Shown here one piece after another: positions 43,099 through 52,279 of a DNA stretch of 64,000 nt. This DNA comes from Stella humosa. Its GTDB lineage: Bacteria; Pseudomonadota; Alphaproteobacteria; ATCC43930; Allostellaceae. The stretch is taken from NCBI RefSeq assembly GCF_006738645.1, contig NZ_AP019700.1, forward strand, positions 756,001 through 820,000. Direction: 5' to 3'. Under the pieces are notes generated by a model. It was not told the DNA's origin and made no database searches. It saw only the letters and a list, made by a program, of their open reading frames with translations. The translations under genes and the position numbers were made by a program. Positions within the stretch are counted from its first letter, which is position 1; every line of letters starts with the position of its first letter.

Positions 43099-46000
43099 AT
43101 GGCGTTGGCGGCCGTATCGCTCGACGACAAGTACGCGCTCGAATCCGGGCGGATCTTCCTCACCGGCACGCAGGCGCTGGTCCGCCTGCCGATGATGCAG
43201 CGCCAGCGCGACCTGGCGGCCGGGCTGAACACGGCCTGCTTCATCTCCGGCTATCGCGGCTCGCCCCTGGGCGGGCTCGACCAGGCGCTGGCGTCCGCCC
43301 GCCGCTTCGTCGAGAAGAATCACATCCGCTTCCAGCCGGGCGTGAACGAGGACCTGGCGGCGACCGCCATCCTGGGCAGCCAGCAACTGAACCTGTTCCC
43401 GGACGCCAAGTATGATGGCGTCTTCTCCATGTGGTACGGCAAGGGGCCGGGCGTCGACCGTTCGGGCGACGTCTTCAAGCATGGCAACTCCGCCGGCACC
43501 TCGCCCCATGGCGGCGTGCTGCTGCTGGCGGGCGACGACCACACCTGCAAGTCCTCGACCTTGGCCCATCAGAGCGAGTTCGCGCTGATGGATGCCTTCG
43601 TGCCGGTGCTGAACCCGGCCGGCGTCCAGGAATTCCTCGATCTCGGCCTGCATGGCTGGGCGATGTCGCGCTACTCGGCCTGCTGGGTCGGCTTCAAGAC
43701 GGTGGCCGAGACGGTGGACAGCGCGGCCTCGGTCCATATCGACCCGTCGCGGCTGGAAATCGTCCTGCCGACCGATTTCGAGATGCCGCCGGGCGGCCTC
43801 AACGTGCGCTGGCCCGACGACCCGCTGGAGCAGGAGAAGCGCCTGCATCTCTACAAGGTGCCGGCGGCACTCGCCTATGCCCGCGCCAACCGGCTGGACC
43901 GGGCGGTATGGGACGGGCCGCGCCGGCGCTTCGGCATCGTCACCACCGGCAAGTCCTATCTCGACGTCCGCCAGGCGCTGGAGGACCTCGGCATCGACGA
44001 GGCCAAGGCGGCCGAGATCGGCCTCAGCATCTACAAGGTGGCGATGGTCTTCCCGCTGGAGACCGAGGGCCTGCGCGCCTTCGCCCAGGGGCTGGAGGAG
44101 GTGCTGGTCGTCGAGGAAAAGCGCGCCTTCATCGAGACGCAGTTGAAGGACGCGCTCTACAACCTGCCGGCCGCCCGTCGCCCGGTCGTCAGCGGCAAGC
44201 GCGACCCGTCCGGCCGCCTCGTCCTGCCTTCGCAGAACGAGTTGCTGCCGAGCGGCATCGCGCGCGTGATCGCCGACCGCATCGAGCGCTTCCACACCAG
44301 CGATGCGATCCGTGCCCGCCTGGCCCTGATCGACCAGCAGGAGCGGCAAGCAGCCGCCACCAAGCCGGCACTGGTTCGCACGCCCTATTTCTGCTCCGGC
44401 TGCCCGCACAATACGTCGACCCGCGTGCCGGAGGGCAGCCGGGCAGTGGCCGGCATCGGCTGCCACTACATGGCGGTGTGGATGGACCGCGACACCCAGA
44501 CCTTCACCCAGATGGGTGGCGAGGGCGCGTCCTGGGTCGGCCAGGCGCCGTTCAGCAACACCAAGCACATCTTCGCCAACATCGGTGACGGCACCTACTT
44601 CCACTCGGGCTACCTGGCGATCCGCTTCGCCGTCGCCTCGAAGACGACCATCACCTACAAGATCCTGTTCAACGACGCCGTCGCCATGACCGGCGGCCAG
44701 CGCCATGACGGCGACCTGAACGTGCCGGCGATCACCCGCCAGGTGCATGCCGAGGGCGTGCGCCGCATCGCGGTCGTCACCGACGAGCCGGACAAGTACC
44801 CGATCGGCACCAGCTTCGCGCCGGGCGTCACCATCCATCACCGCGACGACCTGGATGCCGTCCAGCGCGAACTGCGCGAGTGCCCGGGCGTCTCGGTGCT
44901 GGTCTATGACCAGACCTGTGCCGCCGAGAAGCGGCGCCGGCGCAAGCGCGGCACCATGGCCGATCCGCAGCGGCGTGCCTTCATCAACGAGAGCGTCTGC
45001 GAGGGCTGCGGCGACTGCTCGGTCAAGTCGAACTGCCTGTCGGTGGTGCCGGTGGAGACGGAGTTCGGCCGCAAGCGCACGATCGACCAGTCCTCCTGCA
45101 ACAAGGACCTGTCCTGCGTGAAGGGCTTCTGCCCCAGCTTCGTCACCGTCGAGGGCGGACAGTTGCGCAAGCGCAAGGCGGGCGGGGGTCCGGTCGCGGT
45201 CGTGGCCGACCCGCCGGAACCCACCTTGCCGCCGACCGACCGGCCCTACGGCATGATCGTCACTGGCGTCGGCGGTACCGGGGTCGTGACGATCGGCGCG
45301 CTGCTCGGCATGGCGGCGCATATCGAGGGCAAGGGCTGCTCGACCCTCGACATGACCGGGCTGGCGCAGAAGGGCGGCGCGGTCTTCAGCCATGTCCGCA
45401 TCGCCGCCCGGCCCGAGGACCTGCACGCCACCCGCATCTCGGCCGGGGCGGCCGACCTGATCCTGGCATGCGATATGGTGGTGGCGGCCAGCGCCGACGC
45501 CATGGGCAAGATCCGCCCGGGCGTCACCCGCGCGGTCGTCAACAGCCAGGCGACGGTGACCGGCGAGTTCACCCGCAATCCCGATTTTCGCTTCCCGGCG
45601 GACCGGCTCGAAGGGGCGATCCGCGACGCCGTCGGCGTGGATCGCACGGACTTCGTCGACGCCACCCGCATTGCCACCGCCCTCCTGGGGGATTCGATCG
45701 CGGCCAACCTGTTCATGCTGGGCTTTGCCTACCAGCGTGGGCTGATCCCGGTTTCGGGCGCGGCGATCGAGAGTGCCATCGAGCTGAATGCCGTTGCCGT
45801 CGAGTTCAACCGCAACGCCTTCCGCTGGGGCCGGCGGGCCGCCCATGACCGGGCCGCGGTCGAGCAGGTGGCGACCCCGCCCGCGGCCGTGGCCCGGCCG
45901 GCGCCGGCCGCCAGCCTGGCCGACATCGTGGCGCTGCGGGTGGAGCAGCTCACCGCCTATCAGAATGCCGCCTATGCCGGTCGCTATGCGGCCCTGGTCG

Positions 46001-46569
46001 CCCGGGTCGAGGCGGCCGAGCGGGGAAGGGCGCGCGGCATGACGGGCTTGGCTGAGGCCGTCGCGCGCAACTACTACAAGCTGCTGGCCTACAAGGACGA
46101 GTACGAGGTTGCCCGCCTCTATACGGACGGCACCTTCCGCCGGCGCCTGGAGGAGCAGTTCGAGGGCGATTTCAAGCTGCGCTTCCATCTGGCACCGCCG
46201 TTGCTTGCGGAACGGGACGAGGCCGGCCGGCTGAAGAAGCGGGCCTATGGACCTTGGATGATGTCGGCCTTCGGCTTGCTGGCGAAGCTGAAGTTCCTGC
46301 GTGGCGGTGCATTCGACCCGTTCGGGCGGACGGCGGAGCGCCGGGGCGAGCGGCAACTGATTGCCGACTATGAAACGGCGATCGAGGAGGTGATGGGTGG
46401 ACTGGTTCCGGACAACCATCGCCTGGCGGTCGAGATCGCCAGCCTGCCCGAGCGCATTCGCGGCTACGGCCACGTGAAGGAGGAGAGCCTGAAGGCGGTC
46501 CGGCGCAGCGAGGCGATGCTGCGCCAGGCCTTTCGCGAACCGGCGGCAGCCGCCACGGCCGCGGAGTAG
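43099..46569 (+). CDS. Indolepyruvate:ferredoxin oxidoreductase, fused one-chain form
   Basis: A 1156-residue 2-oxoacid oxidoreductase, the usual length of the fused proteobacterial form. The N-terminal region ('TGTQALVRLPMMQRQRDLAAG', 'ISGYRGSPLGGLDQAL') is the pyrimidine-binding part, and residues ~440-600 hold the TPP-binding part ('GIGCHYMAVWMDRD', 'MGGEGASWVGQAPF'). Cysteine-rich stretches near 637-680 ('CEGCGDCSVKSNC', 'CNKDLSCVKGFC') bind iron-sulfur clusters. The gamma-like domain follows ('GVGGTGVVTIGALLG', ~720). It oxidatively decarboxylates arylpyruvates to acyl-CoA in aromatic amino acid breakdown. GGAGGA lies upstream of the ATG. It stands alone, divergent from the epimerase gene. 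Confidence 0.92.
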   Translation: MALAAVSLDDKYALESGRIFLTGTQALVRLPMMQRQRDLAAGLNTACFISGYRGSPLGGLDQALASARRFVEKNHIRFQPGVNEDLAATAILGSQQLNLFPDAKYDGVFSMWYGKGPGVDRSGDVFKHGNSAGTSPHGGVLLLAGDDHTCKSSTLAHQSEFALMDAFVPVLNPAGVQEFLDLGLHGWAMSRYSACWVGFKTVAETVDSAASVHIDPSRLEIVLPTDFEMPPGGLNVRWPDDPLEQEKRLHLYKVPAALAYARANRLDRAVWDGPRRRFGIVTTGKSYLDVRQALEDLGIDEAKAAEIGLSIYKVAMVFPLETEGLRAFAQGLEEVLVVEEKRAFIETQLKDALYNLPAARRPVVSGKRDPSGRLVLPSQNELLPSGIARVIADRIERFHTSDAIRARLALIDQQERQAAATKPALVRTPYFCSGCPHNTSTRVPEGSRAVAGIGCHYMAVWMDRDTQTFTQMGGEGASWVGQAPFSNTKHIFANIGDGTYFHSGYLAIRFAVASKTTITYKILFNDAVAMTGGQRHDGDLNVPAITRQVHAEGVRRIAVVTDEPDKYPIGTSFAPGVTIHHRDDLDAVQRELRECPGVSVLVYDQTCAAEKRRRRKRGTMADPQRRAFINESVCEGCGDCSVKSNCLSVVPVETEFGRKRTIDQSSCNKDLSCVKGFCPSFVTVEGGQLRKRKAGGGPVAVVADPPEPTLPPTDRPYGMIVTGVGGTGVVTIGALLGMAAHIEGKGCSTLDMTGLAQKGGAVFSHVRIAARPEDLHATRISAGAADLILACDMVVAASADAMGKIRPGVTRAVVNSQATVTGEFTRNPDFRFPADRLEGAIRDAVGVDRTDFVDATRIATALLGDSIAANLFMLGFAYQRGLIPVSGAAIESAIELNAVAVEFNRNAFRWGRRAAHDRAAVEQVATPPAAVARPAPAASLADIVALRVEQLTAYQNAAYAGRYAALVARVEAAERGRARGMTGLAEAVARNYYKLLAYKDEYEVARLYTDGTFRRRLEEQFEGDFKLRFHLAPPLLAERDEAGRLKKRAYGPWMMSAFGLLAKLKFLRGGAFDPFGRTAERRGERQLIADYETAIEEVMGGLVPDNHRLAVEIASLPERIRGYGHVKEESLKAVRRSEAMLRQAFREPAAAATAAE

Positions 46570-46650
46570 GGGCGGGCTGCAGACGCATTCGGGGAACGCG
46601 GGTGCGGTCGACCACGACCGGCCATTGACGGAAAGGGGATAGGGCCGGCC

Positions 46651-49600
46651 GTGCTGGATACGCTATCCGACAGCCAGATCATGGCGGTGCTGGAAGGCAT
46701 CGCCTGCGCGGCGTTCGTGGTCGATGTCGAGGCCGATGGCGGATTTCGCTATCTGGGGCTCAATGCGGCGCACACGGCGTCGAGCGGTGTCGCCCAGTCG
46801 ATGCTGGCGGGACAGCCGCCGCACGCGGTGCTGCCGCAGGACGCGGCCGATGCCGTCTGCGCCCGCTATCGCAGTTGCGTCGAGGCCCGCGGGCCGGTGC
46901 GCTACGAGGAACGGCTCGTGCTGGCGCACCAGCCGCGCTGGTGGTCGACCGCGCTGATGCCGATCCTGGACGCCGACGGGCGGGTGCGCCGCATCCTGGG
47001 AACGTCCTTCGACATCACCGCCCAGAAGGCGCTGGAGGCCGAACTGCGCCAGTCGCGCGGCTTCCTCCAGACCGTGATCGACCATGTGCCGGTGCCGATC
47101 TTCTGCAAGGACGCCTCGGACCTGCGCTACGTCTTCGCCAATCGCGCGGTGGCGCAGGTCGTAGGCCCCGGCGTCGACATGGTCGGCGCCAGCGACTTCG
47201 ACCTCTATCCGCCCGATCAGGCAGCCGGCTTCCAGGCCCGCGACCGCGAGGTGCTGGCCAGCGGCGAGCCGATGACCGTCGAGACGGAGGTCGCCACCAC
47301 CGCGTCGGGAGACCGGATCCTGCGCACGCGCAAGCTGCCGATCGCGGGCCCGGACGGCGAGCCGAAATGGCTGCTCGGCGTCAGCGAGGACGAGACCGAG
47401 CGCCGCAACGGCGAGGAGGCGCTGGCGGCAGCCAATGATTTCCTGCAGGTCATGCTGGACAGCATGCCGGTGATGATCACCTGCAAGGACGCGTCCGACC
47501 TCCGCTACACACTGATCAACCGCGCCGGGGAGTACTATTTCGGCCGCCCGCGCGAGGATGTCGTCGGCCGGCTGGCGAGCGACATCTTCCCGTCCTTCTG
47601 GGCCGAGGAGTTCGAGCGACGCGACCGCTCGGCGCTGGCCAGCGAACTGCCGGTCACGGTCATGGAGGTGATCGACACCAGGGACGGGCCGCGGCGGGTG
47701 CGCTCGACCAAGCTGGTGATCCGCGATGGGGATGGCACGCCGCGACATCTCCTCGGCATCACCGAAGACGTGACCGAAAGCCACCGCGCCGAGGAACGCC
47801 TGCGCGATGCCATCGAGAGCCTGCAGGACGGCTTCGTGCTGTTCGACAAGGACGACCGGATCGTCCTCCACAATGCGCGCTTCCTCGACATCTACCCGCA
47901 CCTGCGGGCGATGGCCCCGCTTGAAGGCGTGACTTTTCAGGAGACCATTCGGGCAGGGCTGGAATGGCGGTCCGCCCTCATGCCGCCGGCAGAGGCCGAG
48001 GCCCAGGTGGCCCGGCGCATCGCCAACTGGCGGCGCGGGCCGGCCCACGCCTTCGAGCAGCGGGTGCCCGGCGACCGCTGGGTGCTGGCGAGCGAGCGTC
48101 CCACGGCCGACGGTGGCGTGGTCGGCATCCATACCGACATCACCGCCCAGAAGCAGGCGGAGATCCGTCTGGTCGATGCCATCGAGAGCATCGACCAGGG
48201 GTTCATCCTGAGCGGCGCCGACGACCGGGTGATCCTGTCGAACCGTCGCATCCGCGAGATGACGCCCGCGGCCGGGCCCGACATGGTGCCGGGCACCGGG
48301 ATCCTCGAGTTGATCCGGCGCTGCGAGGAATCCGGCGACTATCGCCCTGGCGCCGCGCCGCTCGAGGAGATGATCCAGCAGCGCTACCGCCTGCATCGCG
48401 AGGGCACGACCGAGGGCATCGAGCGGCAACTCCGGGACGGCCGCTGGATCATGGTCAGCCAGCACGTCACGCCGAACGGCCTGCGGGTCGGCCTGCGCAC
48501 CGACATCACCCTGATGAAGGCGCGCGAGCAGCAGTTGACGGAGGTGCGCGACCATCTCCAGCAGCAGACCGCCCGGCTTATCCAGCTAACCGGCGACCTG
48601 CGCCAGGCGCGCCAGCGGGCCGAGGACGCCAGCCGCGCCAAATCGCAGTTCCTGGCGATGATCAGCCACGAGCTGCGCACGCCCTTCACCGGGATCCGCG
48701 GCATGGCTGACCTCCTGGCCGGGACGGCCGTCGACGACGAGCAGGCGCGCTACCTGGATGTCATGCGCCGGTCGATCGAGCGGCTGCTGACCCTGCTCGA
48801 CCAGATCCTGGACTTCTCGCGGATCGAGGCCGGCCGCATCGAGATCGCCGCACTGCCGATGGCGCCGGCGCGGCTGCTGGCCGATGCCGCCGCCACCTTC
48901 GCGCCCGGGGCGGAGGCCAAGGGCCTGGAGCTCGAATACCGGATCGGGGCCGACGTGCCGGCCGAGGTGGCGGGCGATGCCGCCAAGACCACGCAAATCC
49001 TGGCCAACCTCGTCGGCAACGCGGTGAAGTTCACCGAGCAGGGGCGCATCCTGCTGACGCTGGATGTCGAGCGCGACGGCGATGCGCGCTACCTGCGGTG
49101 GACCGTCGAGGACAGCGGCATCGGCCTGTCGGACGACGAGATATCCCGCCTGTTCGAGCCCTTCAGCCAGGCGGACGAATCGACCAGCCGGCGATTCGGC
49201 GGCACCGGTCTGGGGCTCGCCATCTCGCGCCGGCTGACCGAGGCGATGGGGGGCGGCATCGGGGTTGCCGGCGCGCGCGGCCAGGGGGCCCGCTTCTGGT
49301 TCCGCACGCCGCTGCGCGCGGTGGAGCGGCTGGCGGACGCCCCGGTCGAGCCAGTGCCGGCGCCGATCGGCGGCACATCGGCCGCTCCCGGCCGGCGGGT
49401 GCTGATCGCCGAGGATGATTCGATCAACCAGTTGCTGATCGACACCATGCTGAAGCGCTGGGGGTACGAGACGGTCGTGGTCGGCGACGGGCGGCTCGCG
49501 CTCGACCGGCTGGCATCCCAGGCGTTCGATGTCGTGCTGATGGACATCAACATGCCGGTGATGGACGGGCCGACGGCCGTCCGTGCCCTGCGCGCCGGCG

Positions 49601-49758
49601 GCGGACCGATGGCTGCCGTCCCCGTCTTCGCCCTAACCGCCGACGTGCTGCCGGACCATCTGGCCGGCTATCGCCGTGCCGGCTTCACCGACGTGATGAC
49701 CAAGCCGGTCGACTGGGCACGCCTGCGGGCGCTGCTGGAGACGGCAGCCGCCCGCTGA
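46651..49758 (+). CDS. Soluble hybrid histidine kinase with several PAS domains and a receiver
   Basis: A 1035-residue sensor without a membrane segment, so cytoplasmic. About five PAS modules occupy residues ~10-630; two carry nearly the same 'IFCKDASDLRY' / 'ITCKDASDLRY' segment and two are of the 'SLQDGFVLFDKDDRIVL' (PAS_7) kind. The kinase dimerisation helix holds H673 in 'MISHELRTPF', the ATPase part has 'NLVGNAVKFTE', 'DSGIGLSDDE' and 'GTGLGLAISRR', and the receiver has phosphoacceptor D965 in 'VVLMDINMPVMDG'. The start is a GTG at 46651 behind an AAAGGGG stretch; an ATG at 46681 is possible. No output regulator or phosphotransfer gene is adjacent. It is convergent with the next operon. 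Confidence 0.9.
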   Translation: MLDTLSDSQIMAVLEGIACAAFVVDVEADGGFRYLGLNAAHTASSGVAQSMLAGQPPHAVLPQDAADAVCARYRSCVEARGPVRYEERLVLAHQPRWWSTALMPILDADGRVRRILGTSFDITAQKALEAELRQSRGFLQTVIDHVPVPIFCKDASDLRYVFANRAVAQVVGPGVDMVGASDFDLYPPDQAAGFQARDREVLASGEPMTVETEVATTASGDRILRTRKLPIAGPDGEPKWLLGVSEDETERRNGEEALAAANDFLQVMLDSMPVMITCKDASDLRYTLINRAGEYYFGRPREDVVGRLASDIFPSFWAEEFERRDRSALASELPVTVMEVIDTRDGPRRVRSTKLVIRDGDGTPRHLLGITEDVTESHRAEERLRDAIESLQDGFVLFDKDDRIVLHNARFLDIYPHLRAMAPLEGVTFQETIRAGLEWRSALMPPAEAEAQVARRIANWRRGPAHAFEQRVPGDRWVLASERPTADGGVVGIHTDITAQKQAEIRLVDAIESIDQGFILSGADDRVILSNRRIREMTPAAGPDMVPGTGILELIRRCEESGDYRPGAAPLEEMIQQRYRLHREGTTEGIERQLRDGRWIMVSQHVTPNGLRVGLRTDITLMKAREQQLTEVRDHLQQQTARLIQLTGDLRQARQRAEDASRAKSQFLAMISHELRTPFTGIRGMADLLAGTAVDDEQARYLDVMRRSIERLLTLLDQILDFSRIEAGRIEIAALPMAPARLLADAAATFAPGAEAKGLELEYRIGADVPAEVAGDAAKTTQILANLVGNAVKFTEQGRILLTLDVERDGDARYLRWTVEDSGIGLSDDEISRLFEPFSQADESTSRRFGGTGLGLAISRRLTEAMGGGIGVAGARGQGARFWFRTPLRAVERLADAPVEPVPAPIGGTSAAPGRRVLIAEDDSINQLLIDTMLKRWGYETVVVGDGRLALDRLASQAFDVVLMDINMPVMDGPTAVRALRAGGGPMAAVPVFALTADVLPDHLAGYRRAGFTDVMTKPVDWARLRALLETAAAR

Positions 49759-49764
49759 GCGGCA

Positions 49765-50727
49765 TCAGCGGCGGCGCTTGCCGCGAAACTGGCTGAAGGA
49801 CACGACCTCGGAGAAGCGGCTGTGCCGGGCGACGGTATTGCGGTCGCCGCGCTCGACGATGGAGGCGTGGGCCACGGTGTAGCCGCGCTTCTCGAGCAGT
49901 TCTACCAACTGCGTGATGTATTCGTTGACGACCGGCAGGGCCATGGCCTCGGCGATGTCGGTGCCGGCCGCCGTCAGCCGGTAGCAGGGCAGGACCAGCT
50001 TGCGCTCGGGCTCGGCCGCGGTCACCCGCAGCACCCGGTCGGCCAGGAGCAGGTGGGTCTGGAAGCGATCCTCGATCTGGCTCGGGAACTGCTTCACGTT
50101 GCTGCCGCCCGACCGCAGCAGGCGGCATTCCTCGAAATAGAACAGGTCCTCGCCGTCCAGGCCGTACTTCTCGTAGAAGCTGTCCTTCAGGCGGACGACG
50201 AAATTGCCGATGGCGAACTGCGCCAGCTTGGTGAAGCGCGTCAGCTCCTGGGCATCCATCGTGCGCATGTGCAGCAGGGCGGCCAGCGACACGGTGCCCG
50301 GGCGCAAGGTCTCGGTCGCCAGCATGCGGGCATAGATCGTCTGCACCGCCGGGTCGTGCGCATCGGCCGCGGAAGCAAGGAAGCGGTCGAGCCACATCGG
50401 CGACGGCCGGCCCTCGCCGACGCGGCCGACCAGGGCCCGCCGTGCCAGGCCCGCGATCGTCAGGAGGGTCTGCTGGCGCCGCTCGTCCCACGCGCCCCGC
50501 AGCAGGCTCGCCTGGCGTTCCGGCGGCACCGTCTCGCCCGCCTCGTCGAGCAGGCCCAGCAACTGGCCGACCGTGTCGACGAAACGGCGATGCCGCTGGC
50601 GCGCCGGCGTCTCCGAGGGCCGCTTGCCTGCCGCTGTGGCGGGCTCGGGATCGGCGGTGGCGGGATCGGGAGGGGAGACCGGGTCTTCGTCGGTCCCCGC
50701 CCCGCCGTCATTCCCCGGTTTCGACAT
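49765..50727 (-). CDS. Conserved hypothetical protein (DUF2806/TIGR03899-like)
   Basis: A 320-residue soluble protein I can only place loosely. Residues 1-45 are Pro/Ala/Asp-rich and probably disordered. The middle has '[19 protein letters not shown]' and '[20 protein letters not shown]', then '[17 protein letters not shown]', a pattern like DUF2806/TIGR03899 proteins. The C-terminal part ('[14 protein letters not shown]', '[12 protein letters not shown]') resembles a winged-helix segment. It is the last gene of a four-gene minus-strand operon and its start overlaps the gapR 3' end by 20 bases. Function unknown. Confidence 0.7.
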   Translation of the reverse strand: MSKPGNDGGAGTDEDPVSPPDPATADPEPATAAGKRPSETPARQRHRRFVDTVGQLLGLLDEAGETVPPERQASLLRGAWDERRQQTLLTIAGLARRALVGRVGEGRPSPMWLDRFLASAADAHDPAVQTIYARMLATETLRPGTVSLAALLHMRTMDAQELTRFTKLAQFAIGNFVVRLKDSFYEKYGLDGEDLFYFEECRLLRSGGSNVKQFPSQIEDRFQTHLLLADRVLRVTAAEPERKLVLPCYRLTAAGTDIAEAMALPVVNEYITQLVELLEKRGYTVAHASIVERGDRNTVARHSRFSEVVSFSQFRGKRRR

Positions 50728-51022
50728 CGGGCAGCATGCCGAGCGCCCGCTTGTAGACGTCGATCAGCTCTTCCTGTTCCTGCAGGTCGGCCTCGTCCAT
50801 CTTCCGGATGCGGATCACCTGGCGCATGATCTTGGTGTCGAAGCCCTCGCTCTTGGCCTCGGCATAGACCTCCTTGATGTCCTCGGCCAACGCCTTCTTC
50901 TCTTCCTCCAGGCGCTCGATGCGCTCGATGAAGGACCGAAGCTGGTCGGCGGTGACGCCGGCGGTGACCACGCTCTGGGTCTTCTCGCCCCGCTCGCTGC
51001 GAAGCTCGGCTGCGCGTGCCAT
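50708..51022 (-). CDS. gapR: Nucleoid-associated protein GapR (DUF2312)
   Basis: A 104-residue protein. '[29 protein letters not shown]' (split: the core starts at residue 21) and '[22 protein letters not shown]' are the DUF2312 hallmarks. GapR forms coiled-coil tetramers that clamp overtwisted DNA ahead of replication forks and RNA polymerase in Caulobacter, and the family is typical of alphaproteobacteria. The N-terminus is slightly longer than in Caulobacter, and the acidic tail 'LPDVETGE' ends the protein. Its start overlaps the DUF1244 stop by one base and its end overlaps the next gene by 20 bases, so the operon is translationally coupled. Confidence 0.95.
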   Translation of the reverse strand: MARAAELRSERGEKTQSVVTAGVTADQLRSFIERIERLEEEKKALAEDIKEVYAEAKSEGFDTKIMRQVIRIRKMDEADLQEQEELIDVYKRALGMLPDVETGE

Positions 51023-51324
51023 CAGTGCCCCTTGTGTCCCTGGCTCTGGTCGAACGCCTTCTTCTGCTCCACGCTGGCCTCCTTCTGGTGCTTGGACTTC
51101 CACTCGTCGTAGGGCATGCCGTAGACGATCTCGCGCGCGGCCGGGTCGGACAAGGCTACACCCCGCTCCTCGGCCGCGGCCCGGTACCATTTGGACAGGC
51201 AATTGCGGCAGAAACCGGCCAGGTTCATCAGGTCGATGTTCTGCACGTCGTCGCGCTCGCGCAGGTGCTGCACCAGATGGCGGAAGGCGGCCGCCTCCAG
51301 TTCGATCCGCGTCTTGTCGTCCAT
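51022..51324 (-). CDS. DUF1244 family protein
   Basis: A 100-residue protein of DUF1244, common in alpha- and gammaproteobacteria. Hallmarks are '[20 protein letters not shown]', '[15 protein letters not shown]' with a CxxC-like pair, and '[13 protein letters not shown]'. The tail is Lys/Gln/His-rich ('[10 protein letters not shown]'). The two cysteines suggest metal or redox chemistry, but no activity is established. The stop overlaps the gapR start by one base (TGATG on the minus strand). The formylglutamate amidohydrolase gene lies 22 bases upstream. Confidence 0.92.
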   Translation of the reverse strand: MDDKTRIELEAAAFRHLVQHLRERDDVQNIDLMNLAGFCRNCLSKWYRAAAEERGVALSDPAAREIVYGMPYDEWKSKHQKEASVEQKKAFDQSQGHKGH

Positions 51325-51346
51325 GGCGGTCCTCCTCGTGCCGGGG

Positions 51347-52156
51347 TCAGTAATGCCGGATGGCGTAGAGCTTCGGGTCGGCAAGGATCGGTTTCAAGGC
51401 CGCTGCCAGCCGGTCGGCCCATTCGACCACGCCGGTCTCGTCGGCGATCAGGTCCTGGCGGATCTCCACCAGGACGTGCGGCAGCCCGCCGCCGGTGCCG
51501 TGGTGGGCGGTGGTGTAGCCCTGCGGCCGGCGGGCGGAGTAGGGCTCGTTGTCGCCCACGACCAGCCCGTCGATCGCCCCCAGCGCGTCCATGAGCGGCC
51601 GGGCAATCCGCGGATCCTGGTCCCACAGGATGCCGACATGCCAGGGGCGGGCAAAGCCGTTCATGGCCGGGGTGAAACTGTGGATGGAGACGAGGGCCGG
51701 CACCCGCCCGGCGGCAATGAACCCGGCGATGCGGTCTGTCACCGCCTGCTGGTAGGGACGGAACAGGGCGGTCGATCGTGCGTCGGCCTCGGCTGCCGTC
51801 AGTCCGGCATTGCCGGGGATGGCGACGCCGTCGGAGGTGGCCGGCGATGCGCCCGGGCTGCCGGGATGGCGGTTGCAGTCCAGCACCAGGCGCGAATAGC
51901 CGGTGAAGAGCGCCGGCGCGTCCAGCAGGACCGCCATCCGCTCCGTCACCGCCGCGGCACCGATGTCCCAGGCGATGTGGCGGCCAAGCTCGTCCGGCGA
52001 TAGCCCCAGCGTACCCAGGCTGGCCGGGATGCGGTTGCTGGCATGGTCGCAGAGCAGCAGCAGCGGCGCCCGCCCGCCATCGTTGGCGACGCGCCAGGCC
52101 GGCGGGTCGTCCGGGCCCAGCAGGGGGCCGTTCAGGGGCGTGGCTCGGTCGTTCAT
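51347..52156 (-). CDS. N-formylglutamate amidohydrolase family protein
   Basis: A 269-residue metal hydrolase of the N-formylglutamate deformylase family (HutG-like fold). 'LLLCDHASNRIPASLGTLGL' gives the first metal-ligand block, 'HIAWDIGAAAVTERMA' the second, and 'ALVSIHSFTPAMNG' a conserved histidine. 'VLVEIRQDLIADETG' is the conserved C-terminal block. True HutG enzymes release formate from N-formylglutamate in histidine breakdown; no other hut gene is nearby, so the substrate may be a different N-acyl amino acid. It is the first gene of the gapR operon and divergent from a DMT transporter gene. I chose the ATG at 52156, where homology begins. Confidence 0.87.
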   Translation of the reverse strand: MNDRATPLNGPLLGPDDPPAWRVANDGGRAPLLLLCDHASNRIPASLGTLGLSPDELGRHIAWDIGAAAVTERMAVLLDAPALFTGYSRLVLDCNRHPGSPGASPATSDGVAIPGNAGLTAAEADARSTALFRPYQQAVTDRIAGFIAAGRVPALVSIHSFTPAMNGFARPWHVGILWDQDPRIARPLMDALGAIDGLVVGDNEPYSARRPQGYTTAHHGTGGGLPHVLVEIRQDLIADETGVVEWADRLAAALKPILADPKLYAIRHY

Positions 52157-52279
52157 CGGGGCCGGATCTCGTCGAAGGCAGCCGGGACTTATAGGCGCCG
52201 GGCGTTTGCGACGAAAGGAGGTTCGACGGAAGGGAGGGGGCGGCCACCGGCGCGTGCCTGGGCTATAAGCATCCCGCCC

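Noticed and set aside
43063-46473. A 1136-codon open frame antisense to the indolepyruvate oxidoreductase gene
   Set aside because: It has low-complexity Arg/Gly/Ala/His-rich composition and no recognisable motif. Long antisense frames are expected in DNA with this GC content, and the plus-strand protein is a clear family member over its full length. The same applies to the antisense frames at 2012-4171, 46663-48555 and 58975-61083.
46605-46620. CGGTCG-ACCA-CGACCG hairpin between the oxidoreductase and kinase genes
   Set aside because: Only six base pairs, not near enough to either stop or start to assign a role, and expected by chance in GC-rich DNA.
52264-52269. TATAAG as a -10 box giving a leaderless DMT transporter mRNA
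   Set aside because: No -35-like sequence is found at a suitable distance, and a single hexamer match is not enough. It is only mentioned in the gene entry.
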